Of a stretch of 40,045 nucleotides of DNA, positions 16,455 to 24,558 are shown piece after piece. The translations under genes were made by a program, and so were the position numbers. Within the stretch, counting starts at the first letter, position 1. Each line of letters starts with the position of its first letter. This DNA comes from Anaerolineales bacterium (lineage in GTDB: Bacteria > Chloroflexota > Anaerolineae > Anaerolineales > Villigracilaceae). The notes below the pieces were generated by a model. That model did no database searches and was not told the origin of the DNA. It was given only the letters and a program-made list of their open reading frames with translations. The DNA is taken from contig JAEURG010000134.1 of the NCBI GenBank assembly GCA_016789345.1, positions 1 through 40,045 on the forward strand, given 5' to 3'.

Positions 16455-16927
16455 TCCTCCATCTCAATCAAAATTTGTTCGCGCTCCACCGTATCCCCTT
16501 GCAAAACAAAAACAGATTTTATTTTTCCATCCATCAACGCTTGGATTTTAATTTCCATCTTCATCGCTTCCATCGTTAAAAGAGTTTGACCTTTCTTAAC
16601 AACATCACCTTCACTGACAGTAACGCTTCTGACTTGTCCCGGCATGGGTGCTGTTAAACCTCCAGCATGGTCATGGCGGACACCTTGTTTCGCACCTGAT
16701 GTTTTCGTCAACATCAGTGTTTGACCATTAATCGTCACCCATCGCCTCGCCCCATCAGATGAAACATAAGCAATGACTCGTTTGTTATCAATCAATAAAT
16801 CCATTTTAATATTTTGTAAGTCAACGCGAATCACTTTGATAAAAATGTTTTTATTTTCAAGCGTAGCGACATAGCCATCATTCGATGGATTGATTTCAAT
16901 GGTTTGGGTATTGAAGGTTGTTTTCAT
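16451..16927 (-). CDS. Biotin carboxyl carrier protein of the acyl-CoA carboxylase
   Basis: A 158-residue carrier. The N-terminal 75 residues form a beta-rich domain ('ARRWVTINGQTLML') as found between the carboxylase and biotin parts of fused MCC alpha chains. The lipoyl/biotinyl domain (about 88-158) begins 'LTAPMPGQVRSV' and carries the biotinylation motif MEAMKME with Lys123. In most methylcrotonyl-CoA carboxylases this is the C-terminal part of the alpha subunit; here it is a separate gene, split from the biotin carboxylase by a membrane-protein gene. I chose the ATG at 16927, 4 nt after the upstream stop, over an overlapping TTG at 16948. The Shine-Dalgarno sequence is weak, suggesting coupling. 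Confidence 0.9.
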   Translation of the reverse strand: MKTTFNTQTIEINPSNDGYVATLENKNIFIKVIRVDLQNIKMDLLIDNKRVIAYVSSDGARRWVTINGQTLMLTKTSGAKQGVRHDHAGGLTAPMPGQVRSVTVSEGDVVKKGQTLLTMEAMKMEIKIQALMDGKIKSVFVLQGDTVEREQILIEMED

Positions 16928-16931
16928 CTTA

Positions 16932-17771
16932 TTAAAATCCCAAAGCAATAATGACTGCTACCAGCCACATAGAGATTACTGTAATCACAAATTCAAATTG
17001 ATGTTTTATTAACCCAGCCAATATGCTCACCCAAGAATGATAAGCCAAATATGGCGAAAGAAATGGCGATGCCGCCATTGCAAAATCTTGGCGTAAATCA
17101 CGCAAGGATAATGAAGTTAAGACAATACCAATGGGAACAGCCCAGGGCCATAAACTTGCATTCCAAAATGAATCGTACAGGTCTGCTTGCCTGCCAGAGA
17201 GCCAATTGCCGAAGAGTAGAAAAGATATCCCTAGCGCAGCAACAACTGGAAGAAAGGTCGAAGCGATTTTTTTTATCCCGCCTTGTTTGTATGTTTTTAG
17301 CAACCAAAATGGAATCATCACGATGCCCATTTGGGGTTTTATCAAAATAAAAAATAAGCCGATTTGAGCGGGGAGGACAAAACCGATTAATACGAAGATG
17401 TCTACATTCAACATTCGCATTCCATAAACTACGGGCGGCGATAATAAAAAGATAATCAAAGTTAAGCGATTAGCGCCTAAACGATATGCTACCCAAGCAT
17501 AAATGATGATGGAAGCGATGAAAAATAAAATTCCGCCTGTGGTTTCTGAAAATAAAGCAAAGGGCATGAGAAAAAAAATTGTCCATGGTGCGTTGCGAAA
17601 GGTTGGGATGGTATATGGGCTTTCGCCATTTAACATGGCGCGTGCGGCGGGATAAAAAGTTTCTTTCCAGTCAATGCCAACGGAGCTCCAAATTTGTTTT
17701 ATACCAAAAAACATAATAATAAAAAGTAAGAACAAAAGAATGATGAGTGCAATAATTTTATTTTTTGACAT
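16932..17771 (-). CDS. GT87/DUF2029-like polytopic membrane protein
   Basis: A 279-residue protein with about eight or nine membrane helices. The first external loop reads 'GIDWKETFYPAARAMLNGESPY', with an acidic residue after the first helix, and is followed by 'APWTIFFLMPFALF'. Both are typical of the GT87 (DUF2029) GT-C glycosyltransferases, which use polyprenyl-phosphate sugars. It is shorter than the usual 380-420 residues, so it may be a minimal or divergent member. It lies between the biotin carboxylase (4 nt upstream) and the biotin carrier (4 nt downstream) of an acyl-CoA carboxylase, so it is co-transcribed with catabolic enzymes without an obvious reason. A second GT87-like gene is at 30534. 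Confidence 0.75.
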   Translation of the reverse strand: MSKNKIIALIILLFLLFIIMFFGIKQIWSSVGIDWKETFYPAARAMLNGESPYTIPTFRNAPWTIFFLMPFALFSETTGGILFFIASIIIYAWVAYRLGANRLTLIIFLLSPPVVYGMRMLNVDIFVLIGFVLPAQIGLFFILIKPQMGIVMIPFWLLKTYKQGGIKKIASTFLPVVAALGISFLLFGNWLSGRQADLYDSFWNASLWPWAVPIGIVLTSLSLRDLRQDFAMAASPFLSPYLAYHSWVSILAGLIKHQFEFVITVISMWLVAVIIALGF

Positions 17772-17775
17772 GCAA

Positions 17776-19257
17776 TCAATTCCTGAAATTATTTATCTTC
17801 TTCCATGGATTAAACGGGTCGGTTTCATTTTCGTTTTTTGATTTTTGATTTACGAATATCAAATCAGCGAGTGAAGCAGAGATTAAAGATTCGATTTCAG
17901 TTTTAGCAGGTTGCCAGTCACTGAAATTTCTCTCTACCCAACGTGTAGAGATTTTTCCTTTGGCGAAATCTTCGTGACTCAAAACTGCCTGCATGTAATC
18001 AATATTGGTTACAACACCATGCACAATAAAATCTTTGAGAGCGTTTTGCATTTTTTGAATTGCAGTCTCACGATTTTCAGCATAAACAATTAATTTGGCT
18101 AATAATGGGTCGTAAAAATGTGTGACTTCATCACCTTTTGCGAATCCTGAATCAACGCGTATGCCAGGTCCGTGCGGTTCGATGAATTGCAATAATTTGC
18201 CTATGCTGGGTAAAAATCCATTGGATGGGTCTTCTGCATAAATGCGACATTCAATGGCGTGACCTCGTTGCATAAAATCACTTTGATTAAATGGAAATTT
18301 TTCGCCAGCCGCAATTCTAATTTGCCATTGTGCTAAATCAATGCCTGCTACTAATTCAGTGACAGGATGTTCCACTTGCAAGCGTGTGTTCATTTCTAGA
18401 AAGTAGAAAGTGGAATCAGATGGATTGAAAATAAATTCAATTGTGCCAGCATTGAAATAGTTAACTGCCTTTGCAGCTTTGACTGCGGCTTCACCCATTT
18501 GATTTCTAATTTCTGGAGTTAATAATGGTGAAGGTGATTCTTCAATAATTTTTTGATGCCTGCGTTGTACAGAACATTCACGCTCAAATAGATGAATTAA
18601 ATTGCCATGCTTATCACCAAAGACTTGAATCTCAATGTGATGTCCATCAGCGATATATTTTTCGATTAATAATCTTTCATCACCAAAAGAATTTAATGCT
18701 TCACGTTTTGCGGCTTGGATTGCTTCACTTAATTCACTTTCTTCATTTACAACACGCATTCCTTTTCCGCCACCGCCCGCCGCCGCTTTGACTAAAACTG
18801 GATAGCCAATTTCTTTCGCGGCTTTCTCAAAATCTTTTTCACTTTCTAAACCTTCAAAGCCCGGCACGGTTGGCACGCCTGCTTTTTTCATTAATACTTT
18901 TGATTCAGCTTTATCACCCATGGCGCGAATCGAATCACTTGAAGGACCGATAAAGGTCACATGAGCAGAATCAACTGCACTCGCGAATGAAGCGTTTTCG
19001 GATAAAAATCCATAGCCGGGGTGAATCGCATCTGCTCCCGTTTGAATCGCGGCATTAATTAATTTATCAATATTTAGATATGATTCTTTGGGAGCGGAAT
19101 CGCCGAGATAAAACGCCTCATCCGCAAATTGAACATGTTGACTGTTTTTATCAGCATCGGAATACACCGCGACAGTTTTAATGACAAGTTCTTTACACGC
19201 CCGCATAATGCGAATTGCAATTTCTCCACGATTTGCAATTAATATTTTATTGAACAT
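17776..19257 (-). CDS. Biotin carboxylase subunit of methylcrotonyl-CoA-type carboxylase
   Basis: A 493-residue ATP-grasp enzyme. The N-terminal domain begins FNKILIANRGEIAIRIMRAC. The ATP-binding glycine loop is GGGGKGMRVV (about 163-172). 'ECSVQRRHQKIIEESPSP' and 'FYFLEMNTRLQVEHPVTE' (about 286-303) hold the catalytic and metal-binding residues. 'ECRIYAEDPSNGFLPSIG' is the C-terminal hallmark. It carboxylates biotin with bicarbonate and ATP. It ends soon after the BC domain, with no biotinyl domain; the carrier is encoded separately two genes on. Because the carboxyltransferase in the same cluster is clearly of MCC type, I assign it to that complex rather than to acetyl-CoA carboxylase. It overlaps the upstream SDR gene by 11 nt. 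Confidence 0.92.
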   Translation of the reverse strand: MFNKILIANRGEIAIRIMRACKELVIKTVAVYSDADKNSQHVQFADEAFYLGDSAPKESYLNIDKLINAAIQTGADAIHPGYGFLSENASFASAVDSAHVTFIGPSSDSIRAMGDKAESKVLMKKAGVPTVPGFEGLESEKDFEKAAKEIGYPVLVKAAAGGGGKGMRVVNEESELSEAIQAAKREALNSFGDERLLIEKYIADGHHIEIQVFGDKHGNLIHLFERECSVQRRHQKIIEESPSPLLTPEIRNQMGEAAVKAAKAVNYFNAGTIEFIFNPSDSTFYFLEMNTRLQVEHPVTELVAGIDLAQWQIRIAAGEKFPFNQSDFMQRGHAIECRIYAEDPSNGFLPSIGKLLQFIEPHGPGIRVDSGFAKGDEVTHFYDPLLAKLIVYAENRETAIQKMQNALKDFIVHGVVTNIDYMQAVLSHEDFAKGKISTRWVERNFSDWQPAKTEIESLISASLADLIFVNQKSKNENETDPFNPWKKINNFRN

Positions 19258-20236
19258 TCAACTTTTCCAACAATTCTTTTTCGCGTTCAGGTTTCAAGCC
19301 TGCTTTCATTTCATAATCATTTGGTAGTTCATTAATCCATGTCAGTGTATCTTTGACTGTATTTTCAAGTGAAGAAAATTTGAGACCAGCATTGATGGCT
19401 TTAGAAATATCTACTTTTGAAAAACCAACATCTTCACCGACATCTGGAAGATAAGCAGGTAAGTCGCTCCATGGTGCAATATTATTTTGAACGATGAAAT
19501 CTAAATTTGCCCATTTGAATTTTGCATCACTACCGCTGACGAGTTTACAAGTATCAAGCAATAAACCAAACGAAAGTGGTGTATCAGGTCCAGTTGCGTT
19601 GAAGACACCAGAGACATCATTTTCAATTAACGTCAGAATAAAATCGGCAAGGTCACGCACATCAATTAATTGAGTCAACGCTTCGGGTTTATCAGGCGCG
19701 AGAATTTCTCCACCTTGTGCAACCCGTTTGACCCAATATGTGAAGCGGTCTGTTGGGTCATGTGGACCAACGATGAGACCAGGACGAATAATTAATGAAT
19801 CAATTCCTAAAATGTTTTGCACTTCTTTTTCACATAATGCTTTCAATGCGCCGTATGTTTCGCCAGTAATTTCTTCAATCGTTTCATCTTCAAGTTTTGC
19901 AACGGCGTCGCTTTCATTGATTCCAATTTTTGCAAAGTTTGCATACACAGAAATACTGGAAATAAAAACATATTTTTCTGTTTTGAGTTTTAACATATTG
20001 GCTGATAACTTGACCACGCGCGGAACATATCCACATGTGTCAATGACCGCATCCCATTGACCTTCAAGTTGGTTCAAATCTTTTTCTCTATCCCCCTTGA
20101 TGGTTTTTACTTTTCTAAATAAATCAGGGTTGGTTTTTCCGCGATTAAACAATGTGACTTCATGTCCGCGTGCGCGGGCGGAGTTGACGAGATGTCTTCC
20201 AAGAAAACGTGTGCCACCAATGATGAGAATTTTCAT
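19247..20236 (-). CDS. NAD-dependent epimerase/dehydratase-like SDR
   Basis: A 329-residue extended SDR. The Rossmann motif GGTRFLG (residues 7-13) is at the N-terminus. 'DAVIDTCGYVP' follows strand 4, 'YVFISSISVYANF' holds the active-site Ser, and 'YGALKALCE' the Tyr/Lys pair. It is of the subgroup with GGTRFLG (rather than GGAGFIG) that includes nucleoside-sugar epimerase-like and CSP41-like proteins, many of which have no known substrate. Shine-Dalgarno AAAGGTG lies before the ATG. The start overlaps the DUF1579 stop (ATGA), and the 3' end overlaps the biotin carboxylase start, so it is firmly part of the MCC operon. Its substrate is unknown. Confidence 0.85.
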   Translation of the reverse strand: MKILIIGGTRFLGRHLVNSARARGHEVTLFNRGKTNPDLFRKVKTIKGDREKDLNQLEGQWDAVIDTCGYVPRVVKLSANMLKLKTEKYVFISSISVYANFAKIGINESDAVAKLEDETIEEITGETYGALKALCEKEVQNILGIDSLIIRPGLIVGPHDPTDRFTYWVKRVAQGGEILAPDKPEALTQLIDVRDLADFILTLIENDVSGVFNATGPDTPLSFGLLLDTCKLVSGSDAKFKWANLDFIVQNNIAPWSDLPAYLPDVGEDVGFSKVDISKAINAGLKFSSLENTVKDTLTWINELPNDYEMKAGLKPEREKELLEKLNVQ

Positions 20237-20715
20237 TTTTTCACCTTTGTTAAAGTCATCTCTGTTGCTTTCATTTCTTCGCCTTCAGGTGTGATGTTAT
20301 AAGCCGTAATCACCAAATGATTTGCATCAAGCAATTGCACTTCAGTACGCCAACCCCAATCAGGTCCCTCGGCAGGGTCGGGATAACTTCCTAAAACAGA
20401 AAAACCATTTTCTTTTGCCATGCCTACACAGAACATAATGCCTGTATTATTGTGAAAAGAATCTACCCAAGAAGTTTCAAATTGTTCAAGCGTGGTGTTG
20501 TAGCCAAACGTAAACATGCCATGTTGTGCTTCACCTTCGATTGAAGATTGATATAAAAATAAAGCAAAGCGTCCATCTAAAATGATTTGAACACTTCCAA
20601 CAATGGGGGCTTCGTCGGCGAGTTTGTCTGGTTCGAACCACAACTTACTATTACCAGTCCAATTTCCTGCTAGCTGTGAAAGAAATTTGTGGGGAGAGGA
20701 ATATTCAAAGGGCAT
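20233..20715 (-). CDS. DUF1579-like protein
   Basis: A 160-residue soluble beta-barrel-like protein. 'LAGNWTGNSKLWFEP' near the start, 'LDGRFALFLYQSSIEGEAQHGMF', 'FGYNTTLEQFETSWVDSF' and 'EVQLLDANHLVITAYN' follow the DUF1579 pattern, a lipocalin/FABP-like fold of unknown role. Members often bind small hydrophobic ligands by analogy of fold, but this is not established. Shine-Dalgarno AAGGA lies about 7 nt before the ATG. It is coupled to the SDR gene downstream by an ATGA overlap and lies 24 nt after the UDG-like gene. Confidence 0.75.
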   Translation of the reverse strand: MPFEYSSPHKFLSQLAGNWTGNSKLWFEPDKLADEAPIVGSVQIILDGRFALFLYQSSIEGEAQHGMFTFGYNTTLEQFETSWVDSFHNNTGIMFCVGMAKENGFSVLGSYPDPAEGPDWGWRTEVQLLDANHLVITAYNITPEGEEMKATEMTLTKVKK

Positions 20716-20739
20716 ATTTTTTCCTTGTAAATAAAATAT

Positions 20740-21402
20740 TTATTGTGTCAGTATTTTTTCTATTAAAGGAAAACCTTGAGGACAATTTTTACGACTTAAT
20801 GTTACATTCTGAACACTATTTAGTCTAAACAAAAATTTATAATCTTTCAACTTTGGTATAGATTCAAACCAAAGCAATTTGCTCCTCATCAAAACAATAG
20901 TGGCGTTTTTTTGCATTGCCTTTTCAACAAGATGAAAACCATATTTTTGTGATTCTAGTACAGGATTAAATGATGCATATCTACGAGAATGATAAGGAAA
21001 ATACTCAATACAACATATTCTATTGGCTACCTTTTCAAGCCCTACTAAATTAATTGGTTCTTTCAATTTTTTGAGCCACCATTTTGTACCGCCAATATTT
21101 GGATTAAGAGAGGGGTCAATCATCCAAAATGGATAATCCATTGGCTTATGAAAGATATTATTTCTCCATAACTCAGGCACTTGTTTTTGTTTGTAAAAGA
21201 AAATATCTTCATCGTTATATCCAGGATTGAGAACTAAAAGAATAATTGGTGCATCGGGGTTACCTATGTAAGGTTCAGGAAAAATATTATGTTTAATTTG
21301 ATGAATCTCTTTTAGTTTTTCGTTTCTACTTAAAATTATTTCCTTATCTTGTGGCAACAAATAAGGTTCAAATTCTGAAATATCAAACCAAGGGTTTTTC
21401 AT
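20740..21402 (-). CDS. Uracil-DNA glycosylase-superfamily-like protein
   Basis: A 220-residue protein with features of the UDG fold. 'APIILLVLNPGYNDED' (about 52-67) corresponds to the first motif (GxxPG / NPG loop), 'ICCIEYFPYHSRRYA' (about 130) to the central strand and 'ATIVLMRSKLLWF' to a late strand. The closing phrase 'LNSVQNVTLSRKN' takes the place of the second UDG motif, which is normally HPSP-like; no His is seen there. Glycosylase activity is therefore doubtful. It may be one of the unnamed families of this superfamily. It starts 4 nt after the carboxyltransferase stop (ATG at 21402); an upstream start at 21441 would overlap that gene by 35 nt. Confidence 0.6.
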   Translation of the reverse strand: MKNPWFDISEFEPYLLPQDKEIILSRNEKLKEIHQIKHNIFPEPYIGNPDAPIILLVLNPGYNDEDIFFYKQKQVPELWRNNIFHKPMDYPFWMIDPSLNPNIGGTKWWLKKLKEPINLVGLEKVANRICCIEYFPYHSRRYASFNPVLESQKYGFHLVEKAMQKNATIVLMRSKLLWFESIPKLKDYKFLFRLNSVQNVTLSRKNCPQGFPLIEKILTQ

Positions 21403-21406
21403 TTTA

Positions 21407-23029
21407 TTACATCCTAAACACACCAAAACTTCGTTCTTCAACAGGTGAGTTTAATACAACAGATAATGCTAAACCTAAAACTTGTCTTGAATCTGCAGGG
21501 TCAATAATTCCATCATCCCATAACCTTGCGGATGAATGATAAGGACTTCCTTCACGTTCATATTTTTCAAGTAATGGACGTTTGAATTCTTCTTGTTCTT
21601 CTTTTGTAAGCAAGGGTTTACCTTCACGAGCAAGTTGGTCTTGTTTAATCGTGAGTAAAACATTGGCGGCTTGTTCCCCACCCATCACAGAAATTCTGGC
21701 ATTGGGCCACATCCACATAAAACGTGAACCATAAGCACGTCCAGCCATTGCATAATTGCCTGCGCCAAATGAACCGCCGATGACCAAAGTTAATTTTGGA
21801 ACACGAGTGGTTGCAACAGCATGAACCATCTTCGCGCCGTCTTTTGCAATGCCACCTGTTTCATATTCTTTGCCAACCATAAAACCTGTGATGTTTTGTA
21901 AAAATATCAATGGGATTCCACGTTGGTCACATAATTCAATGAAGTGTGTGCCTTTCAATGCAGATTCACTAAACAAAACTCCGTTGTTTGCAATGATGCC
22001 AACTGGATAACCATGTATGCGAGCAAATCCACAAACCAAAGTTGTGCCATAACGCGCTTTGAATTCGCGGAATTTGCTTCCATCCACAATGCGGGCGATA
22101 ATTTCACGAACATCAAATGACTCTTTTGAATTGCGTGGTAGCACTCCGTACAATTCGTCAGGCGAGTATAAAGGTTCCTCTGGTGGAACAACTTCCACCG
22201 AAGCAAGATGCGAATGAACATGTCCGCGTGGAAGAGTCTCGACGATGCTTCTTAAAATTTCGATGGCATGATCATCATCTTCTGCAAAATGGTCGGCGAC
22301 TCCGCTTCTTCTCGTGTGGACATCTGCTCCGCCAAGTTCTTCAGCAGTTACATCCTCCCCAGTTGCGGCTTTGACGAGTGGCGGACCGCCGAGAAAAATT
22401 GTGCCAGCGCCTTTGACGATAATGGCTTCATCACTCATGGCAGGGACGTAGGCTCCGCCCGCCGTACACGAACCCATAACTGCCGCAATCTGCGGAATAC
22501 GCTTCGCGGACATTCTTGCTTGATTATAAAAAATTCTGCCGAAATGATGCGCGTCGGGAAAGACTTCATCTTGAAATGGTAAATTCGCGCCACCCGAATC
22601 GACGAGATATAAACATGGCAAATGATTCTCTTCGGCAATTTGTTGGGCACGTAAATGTTTTTTGACCGTGAGCGGAAAATATGAACCACCTTTGACAGTG
22701 GCATCATTGGCGACAATCATTACTTCACGATTTGCAACGCGTCCAATACCTGTGATGATGCCTGCACTAGCCGCGTCGTTATCATATAAATTGTATGCGG
22801 CGAGTGCAGACATTTCTAGAAATGGGGAATTAACATCTAACAATCTTTCGATTCTTTCACGCACAAACAATTTGCCTTGCTCTTCATGGCGCTTGCGATA
22901 TTTTTCTCCACCGCCTTCGCGGACAGTTTTGAGTCTTTCTTTTAGTTCTTTCGCAAGTGCGCGATTATATTCGGCGTTGGATTTAAATTCTTGGGATTGG
23001 GGGTTTATTGCGGAGGGGAGAGATTCCAT
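21407..23029 (-). CDS. mccB: Methylcrotonyl-CoA carboxylase carboxyltransferase (beta) subunit
   Basis: A 540-residue carboxyltransferase. MCC-type phrases are clear: '[19 protein letters not shown]' (about 118-136), '[15 protein letters not shown]', '[18 protein letters not shown]', '[17 protein letters not shown]', '[17 protein letters not shown]', and '[32 protein letters not shown]' near 440-470. Propionyl-CoA and acetyl-CoA carboxylases differ at these sites. It transfers CO2 from biotin to 3-methylcrotonyl-CoA, giving 3-methylglutaconyl-CoA in leucine breakdown. It is the first gene of a minus-strand cluster that includes the biotin carboxylase, carrier, MaoC and CoA lyase. No Shine-Dalgarno sequence is seen before the ATG. 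The upstream 110 bp are a 9-bp repeat array, so the promoter is unclear. Confidence 0.93.
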   Translation of the reverse strand: MESLPSAINPQSQEFKSNAEYNRALAKELKERLKTVREGGGEKYRKRHEEQGKLFVRERIERLLDVNSPFLEMSALAAYNLYDNDAASAGIITGIGRVANREVMIVANDATVKGGSYFPLTVKKHLRAQQIAEENHLPCLYLVDSGGANLPFQDEVFPDAHHFGRIFYNQARMSAKRIPQIAAVMGSCTAGGAYVPAMSDEAIIVKGAGTIFLGGPPLVKAATGEDVTAEELGGADVHTRRSGVADHFAEDDDHAIEILRSIVETLPRGHVHSHLASVEVVPPEEPLYSPDELYGVLPRNSKESFDVREIIARIVDGSKFREFKARYGTTLVCGFARIHGYPVGIIANNGVLFSESALKGTHFIELCDQRGIPLIFLQNITGFMVGKEYETGGIAKDGAKMVHAVATTRVPKLTLVIGGSFGAGNYAMAGRAYGSRFMWMWPNARISVMGGEQAANVLLTIKQDQLAREGKPLLTKEEQEEFKRPLLEKYEREGSPYHSSARLWDDGIIDPADSRQVLGLALSVVLNSPVEERSFGVFRM

Positions 23030-23040
23030 TTTTGGTTTTG

Positions 23041-23145
23041 TTAGTCCTAATGGTCTTATTGGTCGGATTAGTCGGGTTGGTCTAAATGGTCTGATAAGTC
23101 TTAATGGTCTAAAAGGTCAGAGTGGTCAGTTATCAGTAATCAGTT
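23041..23145. repeat. Direct array of ten 9-bp GTC repeats
   Basis: Ten near-perfect 9-bp units with an invariant GTC core run from 23041 to about 23131: TGGTCTTAT, TGGTCGGAT, TAGTCGGGT, TGGTCTAAA, TGGTCTGAT, AAGTCTTAA, TGGTCTAAA and so on. They pass into ATCAGTAATCAG. The array lies 11 nt upstream of the carboxyltransferase ATG, where promoter and leader would be expected. It uses the same unit as 15921-16004 at the other end of the cluster. Confidence 0.85.
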
Positions 23146-23192
23146 TTGTTGAGTCTAGCATAAAAAGCCCCCTGCGTCACTTCGTTATATCT

Positions 23193-23246
23193 CGTCCCAA
23201 ATCCTTTGGATTTGGGACGTAGGGGCGACTCATGAGTCGCCCCTAC
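23193..23246. repeat. Two adjoining perfect hairpins (REP-like element)
   Basis: Positions 23193-23219 form a 12-bp perfect stem with a 3-nt loop (CGTCCCAAATCC / GGATTTGGGACG). It is joined directly to a 28-bp perfect palindrome at 23219-23246 (GTAGGGGCGACTCA / TGAGTCGCCCCTAC). The GTAGGGGCG end is shared with the elements at 740-758 and 25519-25577. It lies between the HEAT-like gene's 3' end and the carboxyltransferase's 5' end, both on the minus strand, so it may also end transcription of the former. Confidence 0.8.
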
Positions 23247-23284
23247 AATATTATTTCAACTTCTCTAACATCGATTCCGCTTCA

Positions 23285-24469
23285 TTACAGATTATTTAAA
23301 ATTTCTTGTATTTCTTGACGAGAATTAGGTAAACCAAAGAAAAATGAAAACATATTTGTAGGCATTTGCCAAAACTTTTCGTTTTCTGCAACCGTTTGCA
23401 AAACTTGTTTAAAAAATTTCGCGTTGTCCTTGTTTCTCACAAAAACTCTATAATCTCCAGTTCGTTCCTTTGGTAGATAAAATAATCCATCTTCCGTATG
23501 ACTCAAATTAGAAATCCAATAAAATTGCTCATCAAAACGAAGTAAAAAACTTGCAAATAATCCTCTTACAACGATTTGTGTTTGAATAACATCTAATTCA
23601 GGATTCTTTAATAACATCAATAGAGGTTCATGTCCTATTCGAGAAAGGGCTCTAATGAAAGACATTGAGTAATTAAGTCTTCCTATCCAATACAATTTAC
23701 CAAAATTAGGAATAAAACGATACTGAATAAATTCTTGCGACAATAAATCTACAACTTTTTCAGAAATTATCATTTTATCTTTCCTATGTAACATAAAAGT
23801 TTCAACTGATGCCTGAGCTGCCGCTACTTGTATTTTTAGAGAAACACTTTCATTCACGATATCTCTTAAAATTAAGGCATATTTTTCTTTTGTTTCTCTT
23901 TGCTTCCATTGATCAAGAGAAGACAACAATCTTTTTATAGATTTTAGGACAACAATTTTTACATCTTCATTTTGAACTGTCTTGAAAAATCTAAAAAGAT
24001 CAGATAACAAAACTTCCGCATCACCAGTCAATTCGCCTAGTATACTGATTGTGAAAATTTGTATGCCTTGATCAGAATCATGTAACAATTTCATTAGAAT
24101 ATCCCTCTTCTCTGAAATCGAATCATAAACTTGTATATGCAAACGCATGTTGTCAATTGATAAATTATCAGTTGTCAGTACATTATCCATTACTCTTGAT
24201 AAATAATCAAAAAAGGTTATTCTTTCTATCGTCGTAGGATCGCTTAACAACTTGATAATAAAGGGCACAATATAAGGGGTAGTATCACAAATAGCCCCAA
24301 AAGTCCCATTCTCTCCTAGAACATGTTCTATTGCATGTCCTCGTATCTCTTGGTCAGGTGAATTTAATTCTTTTATTCTTTGCGGAATCTCCTCAAGATA
24401 ATCATCACTGTTTCCCCAAATGTGATAGCCTACATTCTTCCAATCAATATCATCTAAGCCTTCAAACAT
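23285..24469 (-). CDS. HEAT-like helical repeat protein
   Basis: A 394-residue, almost entirely helical, soluble protein. It begins 'MFEGLDDIDWKNVGYHIWG', then helix pairs of about 35-45 residues follow ('EIPQRIKELNSPDQEIRGHAIEHVL', 'IVPFIIKLLSDPTTIERITFFDYL', 'DILMKLLHDSDQGIQIFTISILGEL', 'LLKNPELDVIQTQIVVRGLFA'). They have the P/S-D turn of HEAT or Armadillo-type repeats. Such proteins are scaffolds or phycobilin-lyase-like; no catalytic motif is visible. Proteins with this start occur as scattered accessory genes, sometimes near toxins, but no toxin is adjacent here. AGAGGTGA before the ATG is a good Shine-Dalgarno sequence. It is a single-gene unit divergent from the SGNH-like lipoprotein gene. 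Function unknown. Confidence 0.7.
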   Translation of the reverse strand: MFEGLDDIDWKNVGYHIWGNSDDYLEEIPQRIKELNSPDQEIRGHAIEHVLGENGTFGAICDTTPYIVPFIIKLLSDPTTIERITFFDYLSRVMDNVLTTDNLSIDNMRLHIQVYDSISEKRDILMKLLHDSDQGIQIFTISILGELTGDAEVLLSDLFRFFKTVQNEDVKIVVLKSIKRLLSSLDQWKQRETKEKYALILRDIVNESVSLKIQVAAAQASVETFMLHRKDKMIISEKVVDLLSQEFIQYRFIPNFGKLYWIGRLNYSMSFIRALSRIGHEPLLMLLKNPELDVIQTQIVVRGLFASFLLRFDEQFYWISNLSHTEDGLFYLPKERTGDYRVFVRNKDNAKFFKQVLQTVAENEKFWQMPTNMFSFFFGLPNSRQEIQEILNNL

Positions 24470-24545
24470 GTATCACCTCTTACTTCTTTATTACTTTGAA
24501 GTTCAAATTATAGATAATATTTTACAACCTCTTTTAATCTTATGT

Positions 24546-24551
24546 TACGAT
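24546..24551 (+). promoter_or_regulatory. -10-like box 7 nt before the lipoprotein ATG
   Basis: TACGAT is followed by exactly 7 nt and then the ATG at 24559, with no Shine-Dalgarno sequence between. If used, the transcript would begin at the start codon. The hexamer matches TATAAT at four of six positions, so this is tentative. Confidence 0.35.
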
Positions 24552-24558
24552 TCAGAAC

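Noticed and set aside
17776..19257. Biotin carboxylase as part of acetyl-CoA carboxylase (accC)
   Set aside because: The carboxyltransferase in the same operon has MCC-specific phrases, and accA/accD genes are absent. A shared role with fatty acid synthesis cannot be excluded but is not favoured.
22662..23222. Long plus-strand open frame across the repeat array and the carboxyltransferase gene
   Set aside because: It is antisense to a strongly conserved gene and stays open over the 9-bp array because the period is a multiple of three.
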